Shown piece after piece: positions 16,829 to 25,311 of a stretch of DNA of 64,000 nucleotides. A program made the position numbers and the translations under genes. The stretch is from the NCBI RefSeq assembly GCF_000230555.1, contig NC_016078.1:2232001-2296000 (forward strand), in the 5' to 3' direction. Each line of letters begins with the position of its first letter. The first letter of the stretch is position 1. The notes under the pieces are model-generated. The model worked only from the letters and a program-made list of their open reading frames with translations. It was not told where the DNA came from and searched no databases. Source of the stretch: Pelagibacterium halotolerans B2. GTDB taxonomy: Bacteria; Pseudomonadota; Alphaproteobacteria; Rhizobiales; Devosiaceae.

Positions 16829-16854
16829 ATTATAACAATTCTAAACTATGTCAA
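16829..16854 (-). promoter_or_regulatory. AT-rich putative promoter region of rirA
   Basis: On the minus strand TTGACA (16854-16849) is followed by TATAAT (16834-16829). Both hexamers are perfect, but only 14 bases apart instead of about 17. The exact promoter is therefore unclear. The surrounding 200-base gap is much richer in A and T than the rest of the window, and no gene is seen in it. Confidence 0.35.
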
Positions 16855-16942
16855 GAAAAGCTGACTGCACATTTCATGTTTTAATGCCGCACCGCGCCCC
16901 TTCCCTTTTTGACCGCCATGGCTAGGATCGCGCCGAAACGAT

Positions 16943-17896
16943 ATGGAGGCTCCTTTGGCGCGCAAGATCATCATCGACACCGACCCCGGCCAGGACGATG
17001 CCGTAGCCATTCTTCTGGCGCTGGCCAGTCCCGAGGAAATCGAGACCTTGGGCATCGTCGCCGTAGCCGGCAATGTCGGGCTCGCCCAGAACGCGAAGAA
17101 TGCACTCAAGGTGGTCGAACTCTCCGGCCGGCGCGACGTTCCGGTTTATGCCGGATGTCCCCGCCCGATAATGCGCGAACTGGTGACCGCCGAACACGTC
17201 CACGGCCAGACCGGCCTCGATGGTCCGGACCTGCCCGAACCCAAGCTGCGCCTCGAAAGCCAGCACGGGGTCGATTTCATTATTTCCACGCTTCGGCGCG
17301 AGCCGGAAAAAACGGTGACCCTGTGCGCGCTCGGCCCGTTGACAAACCTTGCCATGGCGCTGGTCAAGGCACCCGACATCGCCCCGCGCATCGAAGAAAT
17401 CGTCCTGATGGGCGGTGGTTATTTCGAGGGCGGCAACATCACCCCGGCTGCAGAATTCAATATTTTCGTCGATCCCGAAGCCGCCCAGACCGTACTCAAA
17501 TGCGGTGCACCGATCACCATGATGCCGCTCGACGTCACCCATCAGATGATCGGCACGCCCGAACGGATCGAAGCCTTCAGGGCCATCGGCAATCGGTCGG
17601 GCGACGCAGTGGCCGCGATGCTGGGTTTTTCCGAACGGTTCGACCTGGAAAAATACGGCTGGCCCGGCGCCCCGCTCCACGACCCCTGCGTTACCGCCTA
17701 TATGATTGCCCCGAAGATGTTTTCCGGGCGGCTTTGCAATGTCGAGATCGAATGCGCCAGCCCCCTGACGCGCGGCATGACTGTGGCCGATTACTGGCAC
17801 GTCACCGATCGCCCGCGCAACGCGACCTTCATCCGGTCCGGCGACGCCGACGCGTTTTACGCGCTTCTCGTCGACCGCATCGCACGCCTGCCCTAG
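16943..17896 (+). CDS. Nucleoside hydrolase (inosine/uridine-preferring family)
   Basis: This 317-residue enzyme splits ribonucleosides into base and ribose. The calcium-binding N-terminal signature IIIDTDPGQDDAVAILLAL is complete. The further family motifs VLMGGGYFEGGNITPAAEFN (ligand loop) and HDPCVTAYMIAP (late aspartate) are present. The ATG at 16943 has no clear ribosome binding site. An in-frame TTG at 16955 has GGAGG a few bases upstream and may be the true start. The gene would bridge the periplasmic 5'-nucleotidase and the pyrimidine-degradation operon, though purine nucleosides are also possible substrates. A sulfurtransferase gene follows after ten bases. Confidence 0.92.
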   Translation: MEAPLARKIIIDTDPGQDDAVAILLALASPEEIETLGIVAVAGNVGLAQNAKNALKVVELSGRRDVPVYAGCPRPIMRELVTAEHVHGQTGLDGPDLPEPKLRLESQHGVDFIISTLRREPEKTVTLCALGPLTNLAMALVKAPDIAPRIEEIVLMGGGYFEGGNITPAAEFNIFVDPEAAQTVLKCGAPITMMPLDVTHQMIGTPERIEAFRAIGNRSGDAVAAMLGFSERFDLEKYGWPGAPLHDPCVTAYMIAPKMFSGRLCNVEIECASPLTRGMTVADYWHVTDRPRNATFIRSGDADAFYALLVDRIARLP

Positions 17897-17906
17897 GAGT
17901 TGATCC

Positions 17907-18746
17907 ATGTCCCATTTCGTCACCACCCAATGGCTCGCCGATCATCTTGATGACCCCGACATCCAGGTGATAGACGCCTCCTGGCACATGCCCAATTCCG
18001 GCCGCGACGCGCAGGCCGAATATGAGGCCGGCCACATCCCCGGCGCGATCTTTTTCGATCTCGACAAGAACGCCGATACCTCATCGGGCCTGCCCCATAT
18101 GCTGCCCGACGCGGATACGTTTTCCGCAATGGCGGGCGCACTGGGCATCGCCTCCGACAAGACGCTGGTTGTTTACGACGAGGCCGGCCTGTTTTCCGCC
18201 CCGCGCGCCTGGTGGACGTTCACGGTCATGGGTGCGCGGGTGGTCAAAATCCTCGAGGGAGGCGGGCCAAAATGGCGAGCCGAAGACCGCCCGCTCGAAT
18301 CCGGCGAATCCATCGCGCCGCGCGCAACGTTCGATGCGAAGTTCGATAACGCCGCCGTCGCCGGCTTCGAGCAGGTTCTGGCCGCCAGTCAAGCGGGCCA
18401 GCAGATACTCGACGCCCGCGGCGCGGCCCGTTTTACCGGCGACACGCCCGAACCGCGCGCCGGGCTCAAATCGGGCCATATCCCACAGAGCCGCAATCTG
18501 CCCTTCGACGCGCTGATCGAAAACGGCACGCTCAAGCCCGACGCCGAATTGGAAAAAGCCATCCGCGCCGCCGGCATCGATCCGGCAAAGCCGGTCATCA
18601 CCTCCTGCGGATCGGGCGTGACTGCCGCCGTCCTTGCGCTGGCGCTCGACACCATCGGCGCCGAAAAGGTCGCGCTCTATGACGGATCCTGGACCGAATG
18701 GGGCGGACGCGACGACGCGCCGGTGCAAACCGGCCCGGCGCGATAA
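17907..18746 (+). CDS. sseA: Sulfurtransferase, 3-mercaptopyruvate/thiosulfate type (two rhodanese domains)
   Basis: This 279-residue cytoplasmic enzyme has two rhodanese domains. The N-terminal one is inactive and the C-terminal one is catalytic. The catalytic loop is ITSCGSGVTA with Cys234, the form typical of 3-mercaptopyruvate sulfurtransferases; thiosulfate enzymes usually have CRxGxT-type loops. Other family motifs are GHIPGAIFFDLD and LYDGSWTEWGG. It starts ten bases after the nucleoside hydrolase stop and has a ribosome binding site (AGGAG), so the two may be co-transcribed, though no functional link is obvious. Confidence 0.9.
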   Translation: MSHFVTTQWLADHLDDPDIQVIDASWHMPNSGRDAQAEYEAGHIPGAIFFDLDKNADTSSGLPHMLPDADTFSAMAGALGIASDKTLVVYDEAGLFSAPRAWWTFTVMGARVVKILEGGGPKWRAEDRPLESGESIAPRATFDAKFDNAAVAGFEQVLAASQAGQQILDARGAARFTGDTPEPRAGLKSGHIPQSRNLPFDALIENGTLKPDAELEKAIRAAGIDPAKPVITSCGSGVTAAVLALALDTIGAEKVALYDGSWTEWGGRDDAPVQTGPAR

Positions 18747-18751
18747 TGCCG

Positions 18752-19903
18752 TCAGGCCGCTGTGGAGGTGGTCTGCGAAACGCGATTGCGGCCCGAGCGC
18801 TTTGAAAGATAGAGCGCATTGTCCGCCTTGCGGATCAGGCTATCCAGACTCAACCCGGGCCTTTCGGCAACGGCAACCCCGGCGCTGACCGTGCAGGTGA
18901 CCGGCTGGGCGTCCGCCGTGTGGATCATCCGGCCCATGGCGCTGCGCACCCGTTCCGCCAGCGCAAGGGCTTGGGTGGTCGAACTGCCCGGCAGCACCAG
19001 AACGAATTCCTCGCCCCCCAGCCGCACCGCCATGTCCTCCCCGCGGCAATTTTCCACAAGCAAGCGGGCGAAACTGCGCAGCACGGTATCGCCGAACGCA
19101 TGCCCGTGCCGGTCGTTGAGACCTTTGAAATCGTCGAGGTCCAGAACCACCAGCCCGGTGCCCTGTGGCACATGGCCCTCGGAAAACCGCTCGAACAATG
19201 CCCGGCGGTTGCTCAACCCTGTCAGCGGATCGATCAGCGAGGCGTCCCGGTGCCTTCGGCTGATCCGCTCCTGATGCACAGTGACAAACAGCCCGCCGAT
19301 CCCGGTAAGCGCGATGACCGAAACCATCAGGTTGAGCGCCTCGGCCCAATTGTCGGGGACACGTCCGTTGAGATAAAGCGGCGTTTCGAGGGCAACGGCG
19401 ACCACGCAGAACACATAGGAAGCCGTCAGCATCCAGTGCAACGCGGCAATGGCGGTGATCGGTCCGGGCGATTCCGCCCGCACTGTCCAATACTGGTAGC
19501 CGCAAAAGCCCAAAAGCAGCGCGCTCATCAGATTGATGAAAACAAAACTCAACCCGTCAAAACCCAGAGCGCCGCTCACGATGATCGGTGCGGCGCTGAC
19601 CACGCCAAGCAGCGCTACCCGCGCTGTTTCAAAGCGCCCGGTGCTGAACTGCGTGAACCCGCCATAGCTGATTGCGAAGGCCGACGTCAGCAGGACCCCC
19701 GCCAGCATAGAATGCAGCACGTTCACGGTATTGTGGAAAACCGAAAACGCGACGATGGCGGCGATGATGATTGCGATGCAAGCGGCCCAGGTCAGAAGAA
19801 ATATCGACCCGCGCTCACGCAGCCAGGAGCTCATCAGCGTGAAACAGAGCGCAACACCCGCTGCGCCTGAAGCCATCAGAAGCGAATTGTAGTCGAAACC
19901 CAT
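18752..19903 (-). CDS. Membrane-bound diguanylate cyclase (GGDEF)
   Basis: This protein of 383 residues makes the second messenger cyclic di-GMP. About seven hydrophobic segments fill the N-terminal half. The GGDEF domain follows, with LTGLSNRR at its start and an active-site RLGGEEF. An inhibitory I-site RxxD (RGED) lies exactly five residues before GGEEF, so product feedback is likely. The ATG at 19903 (MGFDYNSLL) gives the usual N-terminus. A GTG at 19945 would add 14 polar residues, but a hairpin at 19950-19974 lies just above that point. There is no EAL domain. The stop lies six bases beyond the sseA stop on the other strand. Confidence 0.88.
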   Translation of the reverse strand: MGFDYNSLLMASGAAGVALCFTLMSSWLRERGSIFLLTWAACIAIIIAAIVAFSVFHNTVNVLHSMLAGVLLTSAFAISYGGFTQFSTGRFETARVALLGVVSAAPIIVSGALGFDGLSFVFINLMSALLLGFCGYQYWTVRAESPGPITAIAALHWMLTASYVFCVVAVALETPLYLNGRVPDNWAEALNLMVSVIALTGIGGLFVTVHQERISRRHRDASLIDPLTGLSNRRALFERFSEGHVPQGTGLVVLDLDDFKGLNDRHGHAFGDTVLRSFARLLVENCRGEDMAVRLGGEEFVLVLPGSSTTQALALAERVRSAMGRMIHTADAQPVTCTVSAGVAVAERPGLSLDSLIRKADNALYLSKRSGRNRVSQTTSTAA

Positions 19904-19949
19904 GGTGCCGGCGAATCTGGTTTGCGTCGGATCGGACCCTATCACCGGG

Positions 19950-19974
19950 CAAGTTGACGGCGGAAGTCAACTTG
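19950..19974. promoter_or_regulatory. Inverted repeat upstream of the diguanylate cyclase gene
   Basis: CAAGTTGAC and GTCAACTTG form a perfect 9-bp inverted repeat with a seven-base spacer. It lies 47-71 bases upstream of the preferred ATG and in the region shared with the divergent amino acid transporter. It could be an operator or a leader hairpin; the sequence does not decide. Confidence 0.45.
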
Positions 19975-20171
19975 GCAGACTGGTGTCCAAACCGTTAGCG
20001 CCGCATGCTCAGTTTTTACCGTTTGGTCGAAAAAGCGACACATGATTGTCGTTTTCGCTTTTGAATCGCGGCACTTTCTGGTTTCTTGCCCTAAAGCATG
20101 CACGTCTCATCGGCAGATGGGAGACCCCGCAGCGAACACCGCGAAACCAACGAGGGGAAAACCCGGACGGA

Positions 20172-20939
20172 ATGACGCAGATTCTGGAGATCACGGACCT
20201 CCACAAGTCCTTCGGCAATCTCGAAGTCCTAAAGGGCGTTTCGCTGGATGCCAGGGCCGGGGACGTTGTCTCGCTGATCGGCTCGTCAGGGTCGGGCAAA
20301 TCCACCCTTTTGCGCTGCATCAACATGCTCGAAATTCCCAACCAGGGCGATGTCACGATCGATGGCGAGCACGTCTCGCTTTCTTCCGAGGGTCCTGACC
20401 GCCACCCCACCGATCCTTTCCAGTTGCGCCGCATCCGCTCCAAGCTCGGAATGGTGTTCCAGTCCTTCAATCTCTGGTCGCACATGACGATCCTCGAAAA
20501 CGTCATGGAAGCCCCCATCCTGGTGCAGAAGCGCGACAAGGCCGAAGTGCGCGAACAGGCGCTCGCCTTGCTCGACAAGGTCGGAATTGCCGCCAAGGCC
20601 GATGCCTTTCCCGCCCAGCTTTCCGGCGGGCAGCAGCAGCGCGCCGCCATCGCGCGCGCCTTGTGTATCAATCCCACCCTCATGCTTTTCGACGAGCCCA
20701 CATCGGCGCTCGATCCCGAACTCGAAGTCGAGGTGCTTGGCGTCATCAAGATGCTGGCCGACGAGGGCCGCACCATGATCCTCGTTACCCACGACATGAA
20801 ATTTGCACGCGAAGTCTCCGACAGGGTCGTTTTCCTCCATCTGGGCAAGATCGAGGAACAGGGCACTGTCGATGAAGTCTTCGGCGCCACCAAATCCGAC
20901 AGGCTGCGCCAGTTCCTGAGCGCTGCCGGTCACGCCTGA
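20172..20939 (+). CDS. Polar amino acid ABC transporter ATPase (HisP/ArtP type)
   Basis: This 255-residue ATPase has Walker [10 protein letters not shown], the PAAT-class [13 protein letters not shown] following it, signature [15 protein letters not shown], Walker [15 protein letters not shown] and switch histidine VTHDMKFA. These are typical of ATPases that serve polar amino acid importers. The upstream frame is open to 20046, but [15 protein letters not shown] is the family start. It leads a rightward operon of ATPase, binding protein, two permeases and a deacylase-like enzyme. Confidence 0.92.
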   Translation: MTQILEITDLHKSFGNLEVLKGVSLDARAGDVVSLIGSSGSGKSTLLRCINMLEIPNQGDVTIDGEHVSLSSEGPDRHPTDPFQLRRIRSKLGMVFQSFNLWSHMTILENVMEAPILVQKRDKAEVREQALALLDKVGIAAKADAFPAQLSGGQQQRAAIARALCINPTLMLFDEPTSALDPELEVEVLGVIKMLADEGRTMILVTHDMKFAREVSDRVVFLHLGKIEEQGTVDEVFGATKSDRLRQFLSAAGHA

Positions 20940-21008
20940 CCGGGGCGGCAAAACCATCATGCAAAAGGGACCCGGTCGCTTCACCAACCAAAAAAGGGAA
21001 CTCGGAAA

Positions 21009-21761
21009 ATGAAAAAGGTGATCCTCGCCGCTGCCGCCCTGGCAGTACTGTCCACCGCTGCCAACGCCCAGGAAACCCTGCGCATCGGCACCGAGGGCGC
21101 CTATGCGCCCTGGAACTTCGTCAACGACGCGGGCGAACTGGCCGGCTTCGAGATCGATCTGGGCAATGCGATCTGCGAACACACGGGCATGACCTGCGAG
21201 TTCGTGCAGAGCGAATGGGACCCCATCATCCCCAATCTCGTCGCGGGCAACTACGATGTCATTATGGCCGGCATGTCGATCACCGACGAGCGGCTCGAGA
21301 CCATCAATTTCACCCAGGATTATTTCCCGCCCGATCCGTCCAACTACATCGCCGCAACCGGCGCGGGCATCGATATCGAGAACCCCTCGGGCCTGCGCAT
21401 CGGCGTGCAGGGCAACACCATCCAGGCAGCCTATGCCGAGGAAAACTTTGCCGCCGACAACACCATCGTCTCGTTCGCCACGTTCGATCAGTCGATCGCC
21501 GACCTGGCCGCGGGCAATGTCGATGTGGTGCTCGCTGACGGCTCCTCGCTCGATCCTGTCGTGGAAAATTCGGGCGGCGCGCTCGAAATGTTCGGTCCCG
21601 ACGTGATGGTCGGCGGCGGCGTCGGCGGCGGTGTGCGCAAGGAAGACACCGAGCTGCTCGCAACGCTCGATGAAGCCCTCACAGCCCTCAAGGCCGACGG
21701 CACCGTCGATGCCCTGATTGCCGAATGGTTCGACGGTGCGGGTCCGTTCTACACCGAATAA
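21009..21761 (+). CDS. Polar amino acid substrate-binding protein (HisJ/ArgT-like)
   Basis: This 250-residue periplasmic protein has a signal peptide (residues 1-20, ending ANA-Q). The family-3 binding-protein signature is complete: LRIGTEGAYAPWNFVNDAGE, AGFEIDLGNAICEHTG and IMAGMSITDERLETINFT. The sequence is closest in style to lysine/arginine/ornithine/octopine binding proteins. The ribosome binding site AAAGGGAACTCGGAAA precedes the ATG. A GC-rich hairpin (21776-21806) follows the gene, probably protecting this abundant message. The ligand cannot be fixed from sequence. Confidence 0.9.
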   Translation: MKKVILAAAALAVLSTAANAQETLRIGTEGAYAPWNFVNDAGELAGFEIDLGNAICEHTGMTCEFVQSEWDPIIPNLVAGNYDVIMAGMSITDERLETINFTQDYFPPDPSNYIAATGAGIDIENPSGLRIGVQGNTIQAAYAEENFAADNTIVSFATFDQSIADLAAGNVDVVLADGSSLDPVVENSGGALEMFGPDVMVGGGVGGGVRKEDTELLATLDEALTALKADGTVDALIAEWFDGAGPFYTE

Positions 21762-21775
21762 TCGCAAACCTGTGT

Positions 21776-21806
21776 CCGGCGGGCGGCCAGCAGGCTCCCC
21801 CGCCGG
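21776..21806 (+). ncRNA. Intercistronic GC-rich hairpin after the binding-protein gene
   Basis: CCGGCGGG (21776-21783) pairs with CCCGCCGG (21799-21806) across a 15-base loop. It lies between the binding-protein stop and the first permease start, with no T-run. Such hairpins commonly block 3' exonucleases and keep binding-protein mRNA more abundant than permease mRNA. That role is inferred. Confidence 0.55.
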
Positions 21807-21830
21807 GCATCTCACGCAAGGGGCACGCGC

Positions 21831-22667
21831 GTGGACGGAGCCTTCTGGCTTTTCGATCTGGTGGGCGAAGACATCGCCTTCTGGCTCGGCTACCTCACAA
21901 ACGGCAAACACCTAAACTGGTACGCCAGTTTCCGCTTCACCATCATGGCCGCCATCTTCGGCGGGTGCCTAGCGCTTGTCTTTGGCCTTCTGGGTGCCGC
22001 AGCCAAGGGGTCGCGCTTTGCTGTGCTGCGGGCGATCGGCACCATCTATGTCAGCATGGTGCGCGGTGTTCCCGATGTGCTGTTCTTCCTGTTCTTCCCG
22101 CTGGCGTTCGAGCAGGGGGTGGAGTGGGTCTGGTCGATGCAGGTCTGCACGCCCGATTCCATCGCCGCCGACCAGGCGAACTGGCCGCCCTGCCGCGAAG
22201 CCAACTGGCTGCTCTCGACCTATGAATATCTGATCCTTGCCTGCGTATCGCTGGGCATCATTTTCGGCGCGTTCACCGCCAACGTCATCCACGGCGCCAT
22301 GCGTGCCGTGCCGCGCGGCCAGCTCGAAGCCGCGCGCGCCTACGGGATGAGCGAATTTCAGGTGTTGACCCGCATCCATATCCGCCAGATGTGGGTCTAT
22401 GCCCTGCCCGGCCTTTCCAATGTCTGGCTGTTGCTGATTAAAGCCACGTCGCTGCTGTCCCTGCTCCAGATCGCCGATATCGTCTGGTGGGCAGGCCAGT
22501 TGGGTTCGCCCAACTTCCTGCCCCAGGCCGGCCTTGTGCATGGCGATTGGCGCTGGGCCTATTTCATCGCGCTCTTTGTCTTTTACATCCTCGTCACACT
22601 GCTTTCGGAAAAGGGCTTTTCCAGGCTCACCGTCTGGGCGCGGCGCGGCATGCCGGTGGAGGGCTAG
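21831..22667 (+). CDS. Polar amino acid ABC transporter permease (HisQ-type)
   Basis: This 278-residue membrane subunit begins at GTG. It has a HisM/HisQ-type core with the ATPase-docking loop GAMRAVPRGQLEAARAYGM and about five to six transmembrane segments. The insert EWVWSMQVCTPDSIAADQAN between segments is longer than in enteric HisQ. It is followed after three bases by the second permease, so a HisQM-like heterodimer is expected. Its place in the operon is clear; the transported amino acid is not. Confidence 0.88.
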   Translation: MDGAFWLFDLVGEDIAFWLGYLTNGKHLNWYASFRFTIMAAIFGGCLALVFGLLGAAAKGSRFAVLRAIGTIYVSMVRGVPDVLFFLFFPLAFEQGVEWVWSMQVCTPDSIAADQANWPPCREANWLLSTYEYLILACVSLGIIFGAFTANVIHGAMRAVPRGQLEAARAYGMSEFQVLTRIHIRQMWVYALPGLSNVWLLLIKATSLLSLLQIADIVWWAGQLGSPNFLPQAGLVHGDWRWAYFIALFVFYILVTLLSEKGFSRLTVWARRGMPVEG

Positions 22668-22670
22668 GCG

Positions 22671-23429
22671 ATGGAATTGATCCAGACGATCATCGCCGAG
22701 ATCCCGCTTTACGCCCAACCGGCGCTGTTCAACATCTATTTCGCGGCCGCTTCGCTGCCGATCGGCTTTGTCTTCGCCGTATTGCTTGCCCTGGGCAAGA
22801 ACTCGAAAAATGCCCTTATCCGGCGCCTGTGCTCGGCCTATATCTATGCCTTTCGCGGCTCGCCGCTCTTTATCCAGTTCTTCATGTTCTATTCCATCAT
22901 GCTGGCGCTCAACCCCGTCTGGTGGCGCCCATGGGGCATTGCCTGGCTGATGATGAACCCGCTGTTCATCGGCCCGCTGGCGCTGGTGATGAACACCGCC
23001 GCCTACAGTGCCGAAATCCTTTACGGCGCCCTGCGCACAGTGCCCAAGGGTGAACTGGAGGCAGCCCGCGCCTTCGGAATGACACCCTTTCAGGTGTTCC
23101 GGACCGTCACCTGGCCCAACACAATTCGCGTTGCCTGGCCCGCCTATACCAATGAAGTGGTGTTCCTGTTCCACTCGACGGCGCTTGTCTATTTCACCCT
23201 GCCGGTCATCAACGCCCAGCGCGATATCCTCAACACCGCACAGAACCTGTTTGAGCGCGACTTCAATGCCTTCCTCCATTTTTCCATAGCGGCGCTGTGG
23301 TTTCTCGCCATCACCATGGTGATTTTCCTTGTCTTCGGACGTGTTTATGAACGCATGATGCGCCACATGCCCAAAGAGCGCACGACATCGCGCCCGCGCC
23401 TGCGTTTCGGCCCCAAATATATCCGGTAG
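22671..23429 (+). CDS. Polar amino acid ABC transporter permease (HisM-type)
   Basis: This 252-residue membrane subunit has about five transmembrane segments and the docking loop GALRTVPKGELEAARAFGM. It begins three bases after the first permease and ends six bases before the deacylase-like gene, so the operon is tight. The C-terminus is basic (RTTSRPRLRFGPKYIR), as in HisM proteins. It forms the pore together with the 21831 gene product. Confidence 0.89.
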   Translation: MELIQTIIAEIPLYAQPALFNIYFAAASLPIGFVFAVLLALGKNSKNALIRRLCSAYIYAFRGSPLFIQFFMFYSIMLALNPVWWRPWGIAWLMMNPLFIGPLALVMNTAAYSAEILYGALRTVPKGELEAARAFGMTPFQVFRTVTWPNTIRVAWPAYTNEVVFLFHSTALVYFTLPVINAQRDILNTAQNLFERDFNAFLHFSIAALWFLAITMVIFLVFGRVYERMMRHMPKERTTSRPRLRFGPKYIR

Positions 23430-23435
23430 TTCCTC

Positions 23436-24572
23436 ATGGCCTTTGACCGCATCACCCACACAATCGATGCCGATGCTCCCGGCACGACGGCCCAATTGAC
23501 TCTGTTTAAGATCGGCCCCGCCGACGCGGCGACCAAAATCTATATGCAGGCCGCGCTCCATGCCGACGAACAGCCCGGCATCATGGCGCTGCACCACCTG
23601 TTGCCGTTGCTCAAATCCGCCGACGAAAGAGGTGACCTCAGCGCCCGCTTCACCATCTTTCCCATGGTCAACCCGCTCGGCATGGGCCAGCGTGTGTTCG
23701 AAGACCATGTGGGCCGCTACGATTTCCGCACCGGCACCAATTTCAACCGCCGCTGGCCGGACCTCTTTGCCGCCGTCGATACCGATGTCGCGCCGAAACT
23801 CACAAATGATGCCGCTGCCAATGTTGCGATAATCCGCCAGGCCGTGCGCGACTGGCTCGACGCACAGCGCCCGGCGACAGCCATGCAGAAACTCCGGCAT
23901 CTGGTGATGACCGAAGCCTATGACGCCGATTATGTGCTGGACCTCCATTGCGACAACGAGGCGCTTGTCCATCTGTTCGTCACCCCCGATTCCATGGCCG
24001 AGCTGGGCGCATTGGCCGACCATATGGGCTCGGTCGCCCAACTGACCGCCGAGGATTCGGGCGGCGGCTCGTTCGATGAAGTCTGGCCCTCGCTCTGGAC
24101 GCGGCTGCGACAGGCGTATCCCGATAAGCCCATCCCCTTTTCCGCCAGCGCCGCAACGCTCGAATATCGCGGCCAGCCCGACGTGTTCGACCACGTCGGC
24201 AAGGATGACGCCGCCCGGCTCTACGGCTTCTTTCAGGCAAAGGGGTTCGTTGCCGGCACGCCCCCCAAGGTCGAGTCTGCCCCCGCGCCCACCCCTTTGA
24301 GCGCCACCGAAATGCTGCGCGTCGATAAGGCCGGGCTTCTCGCCTATCGCGTCGAACTGGGCGATGAGGTTGAAAAAGGCCAACCCATCGCCGATCTCAT
24401 CGCCCTCGATGGCCCCGGCGCCTTCACCGAGCGCACGCCGATCCTTGCCGGCACCTCGGGCCGGGTCATATCGCGAAACACCGCCAAATTCGTCGTGCCG
24501 GGCAATTCGATCGCCAAGATCGTCGGCACCGAGCCACTGGCGAGCCGGCAGGGCTACCTTTTGGAGGACTGA
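23436..24572 (+). CDS. Succinylglutamate desuccinylase/aspartoacylase (AstE/AspA, M14) family hydrolase
   Basis: This 378-residue zinc hydrolase probably removes an acyl group from an N-acylated amino acid. The zinc site is visible in QAALHADEQPG (His and Glu) and VLDLHCDNEA (second His). The substrate-carboxylate residues are in GTNFNRRWPDL. A C-terminal beta-barrel extension (from about residue 290, LRVDKAGLLAYRVELGDEVEKG) resembles a biotinyl/lipoyl-like fold. Its place in an amino acid importer operon suggests that the imported solute is acylated, or that deacylation follows uptake. DoeB, in ectoine breakdown, is a relative. The end overlaps the convergent TRIC-like gene by 19 bases. Confidence 0.82.
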   Translation: MAFDRITHTIDADAPGTTAQLTLFKIGPADAATKIYMQAALHADEQPGIMALHHLLPLLKSADERGDLSARFTIFPMVNPLGMGQRVFEDHVGRYDFRTGTNFNRRWPDLFAAVDTDVAPKLTNDAAANVAIIRQAVRDWLDAQRPATAMQKLRHLVMTEAYDADYVLDLHCDNEALVHLFVTPDSMAELGALADHMGSVAQLTAEDSGGGSFDEVWPSLWTRLRQAYPDKPIPFSASAATLEYRGQPDVFDHVGKDDAARLYGFFQAKGFVAGTPPKVESAPAPTPLSATEMLRVDKAGLLAYRVELGDEVEKGQPIADLIALDGPGAFTERTPILAGTSGRVISRNTAKFVVPGNSIAKIVGTEPLASRQGYLLED

Positions 24573-25186
24573 TCGCGCACCGGGACATAAACGAAGCGCG
24601 GCATTTCGACCTTGAAGACGATGGCCAGCGTCCTGAGCGTGAACCCCACAGCCATGGCGGCAATCGTCATCAAATCCATCGGCATCCCGGCCTGTATCCC
24701 GAAAAAGAACACACAGGCCGTGATGGCTGAAACCGTTGCGTAGAGCTCGCCGGAAAACAGCAACGGCACGTCGTTGCACAAGATGTCGCGCAATACGCCG
24801 CCTACACACCCGGTGATGATCCCCGCCACGATAACGATAAGCACCGGCTGGCCCATTTCCATGGCCACAACGCAGCCCGCAATGGTGAACACCACGAGCC
24901 CGACAGCGTCGAGCAGCAAAAAGATCAGCTTGAGCCGTTCCATGATCCGGGCCACCGCAATTGTGAACAGCGCCGCCGCCGTGGTGACCAGCAGATAGGC
25001 CGGCTGATCGACCCACAACAGCGGGTAGTGGCCGAGCAGGAGATCGCGCGCCGTGCCTCCGCCCAGCGCCGTGACACACCCCAGCACGCACACCCCGAAC
25101 CAGTCCATATTGCGTCGCCCAGCCGCCAATGCGGCCGACATCGATTCAGCGGCCAGTGCGATGACGAAAATCGTGTGCAGCAGCAT
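24554..25186 (-). CDS. Trimeric intracellular cation channel (TRIC/UPF0126) family protein
   Basis: This 210-residue membrane protein has about seven hydrophobic segments and the duplicated family motif, seen as ALGGGTARDLLLGHYPL and VGGVLRDILCNDVPL. That repeat defines bacterial TRIC-like channels (YadS/YicG). The start at 25186 has a strong AAGGAGG ribosome binding site; the frame is open eleven codons further. Bacterial members conduct monovalent cations in vitro, but their physiological role is unsettled. It is divergent from the transglutaminase cassette, with 125 bases between. Confidence 0.88.
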   Translation of the reverse strand: MLLHTIFVIALAAESMSAALAAGRRNMDWFGVCVLGCVTALGGGTARDLLLGHYPLLWVDQPAYLLVTTAAALFTIAVARIMERLKLIFLLLDAVGLVVFTIAGCVVAMEMGQPVLIVIVAGIITGCVGGVLRDILCNDVPLLFSGELYATVSAITACVFFFGIQAGMPMDLMTIAAMAVGFTLRTLAIVFKVEMPRFVYVPVRDQSSKR

Positions 25187-25311
25187 GGGGGCCTCCTTGT
25201 GCGTCCCCCCGACCATGCCGACTAACGCATTGCCGGTAAAGCACGATTGCGGAAGTGTCCGCTTTGCCGCTATCGTTGCTCCGCGAGCGTGGGAATCTCA
25301 GGAGTTTGCCT

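Noticed and set aside
21969..25091. 1040-codon minus-strand open frame opposite the amino acid importer genes
   Set aside because: It lies antisense to three clear genes and in the wrong frame of the TRIC gene. Low-complexity Gly/Arg/His/Asp-rich composition marks it as a shadow.
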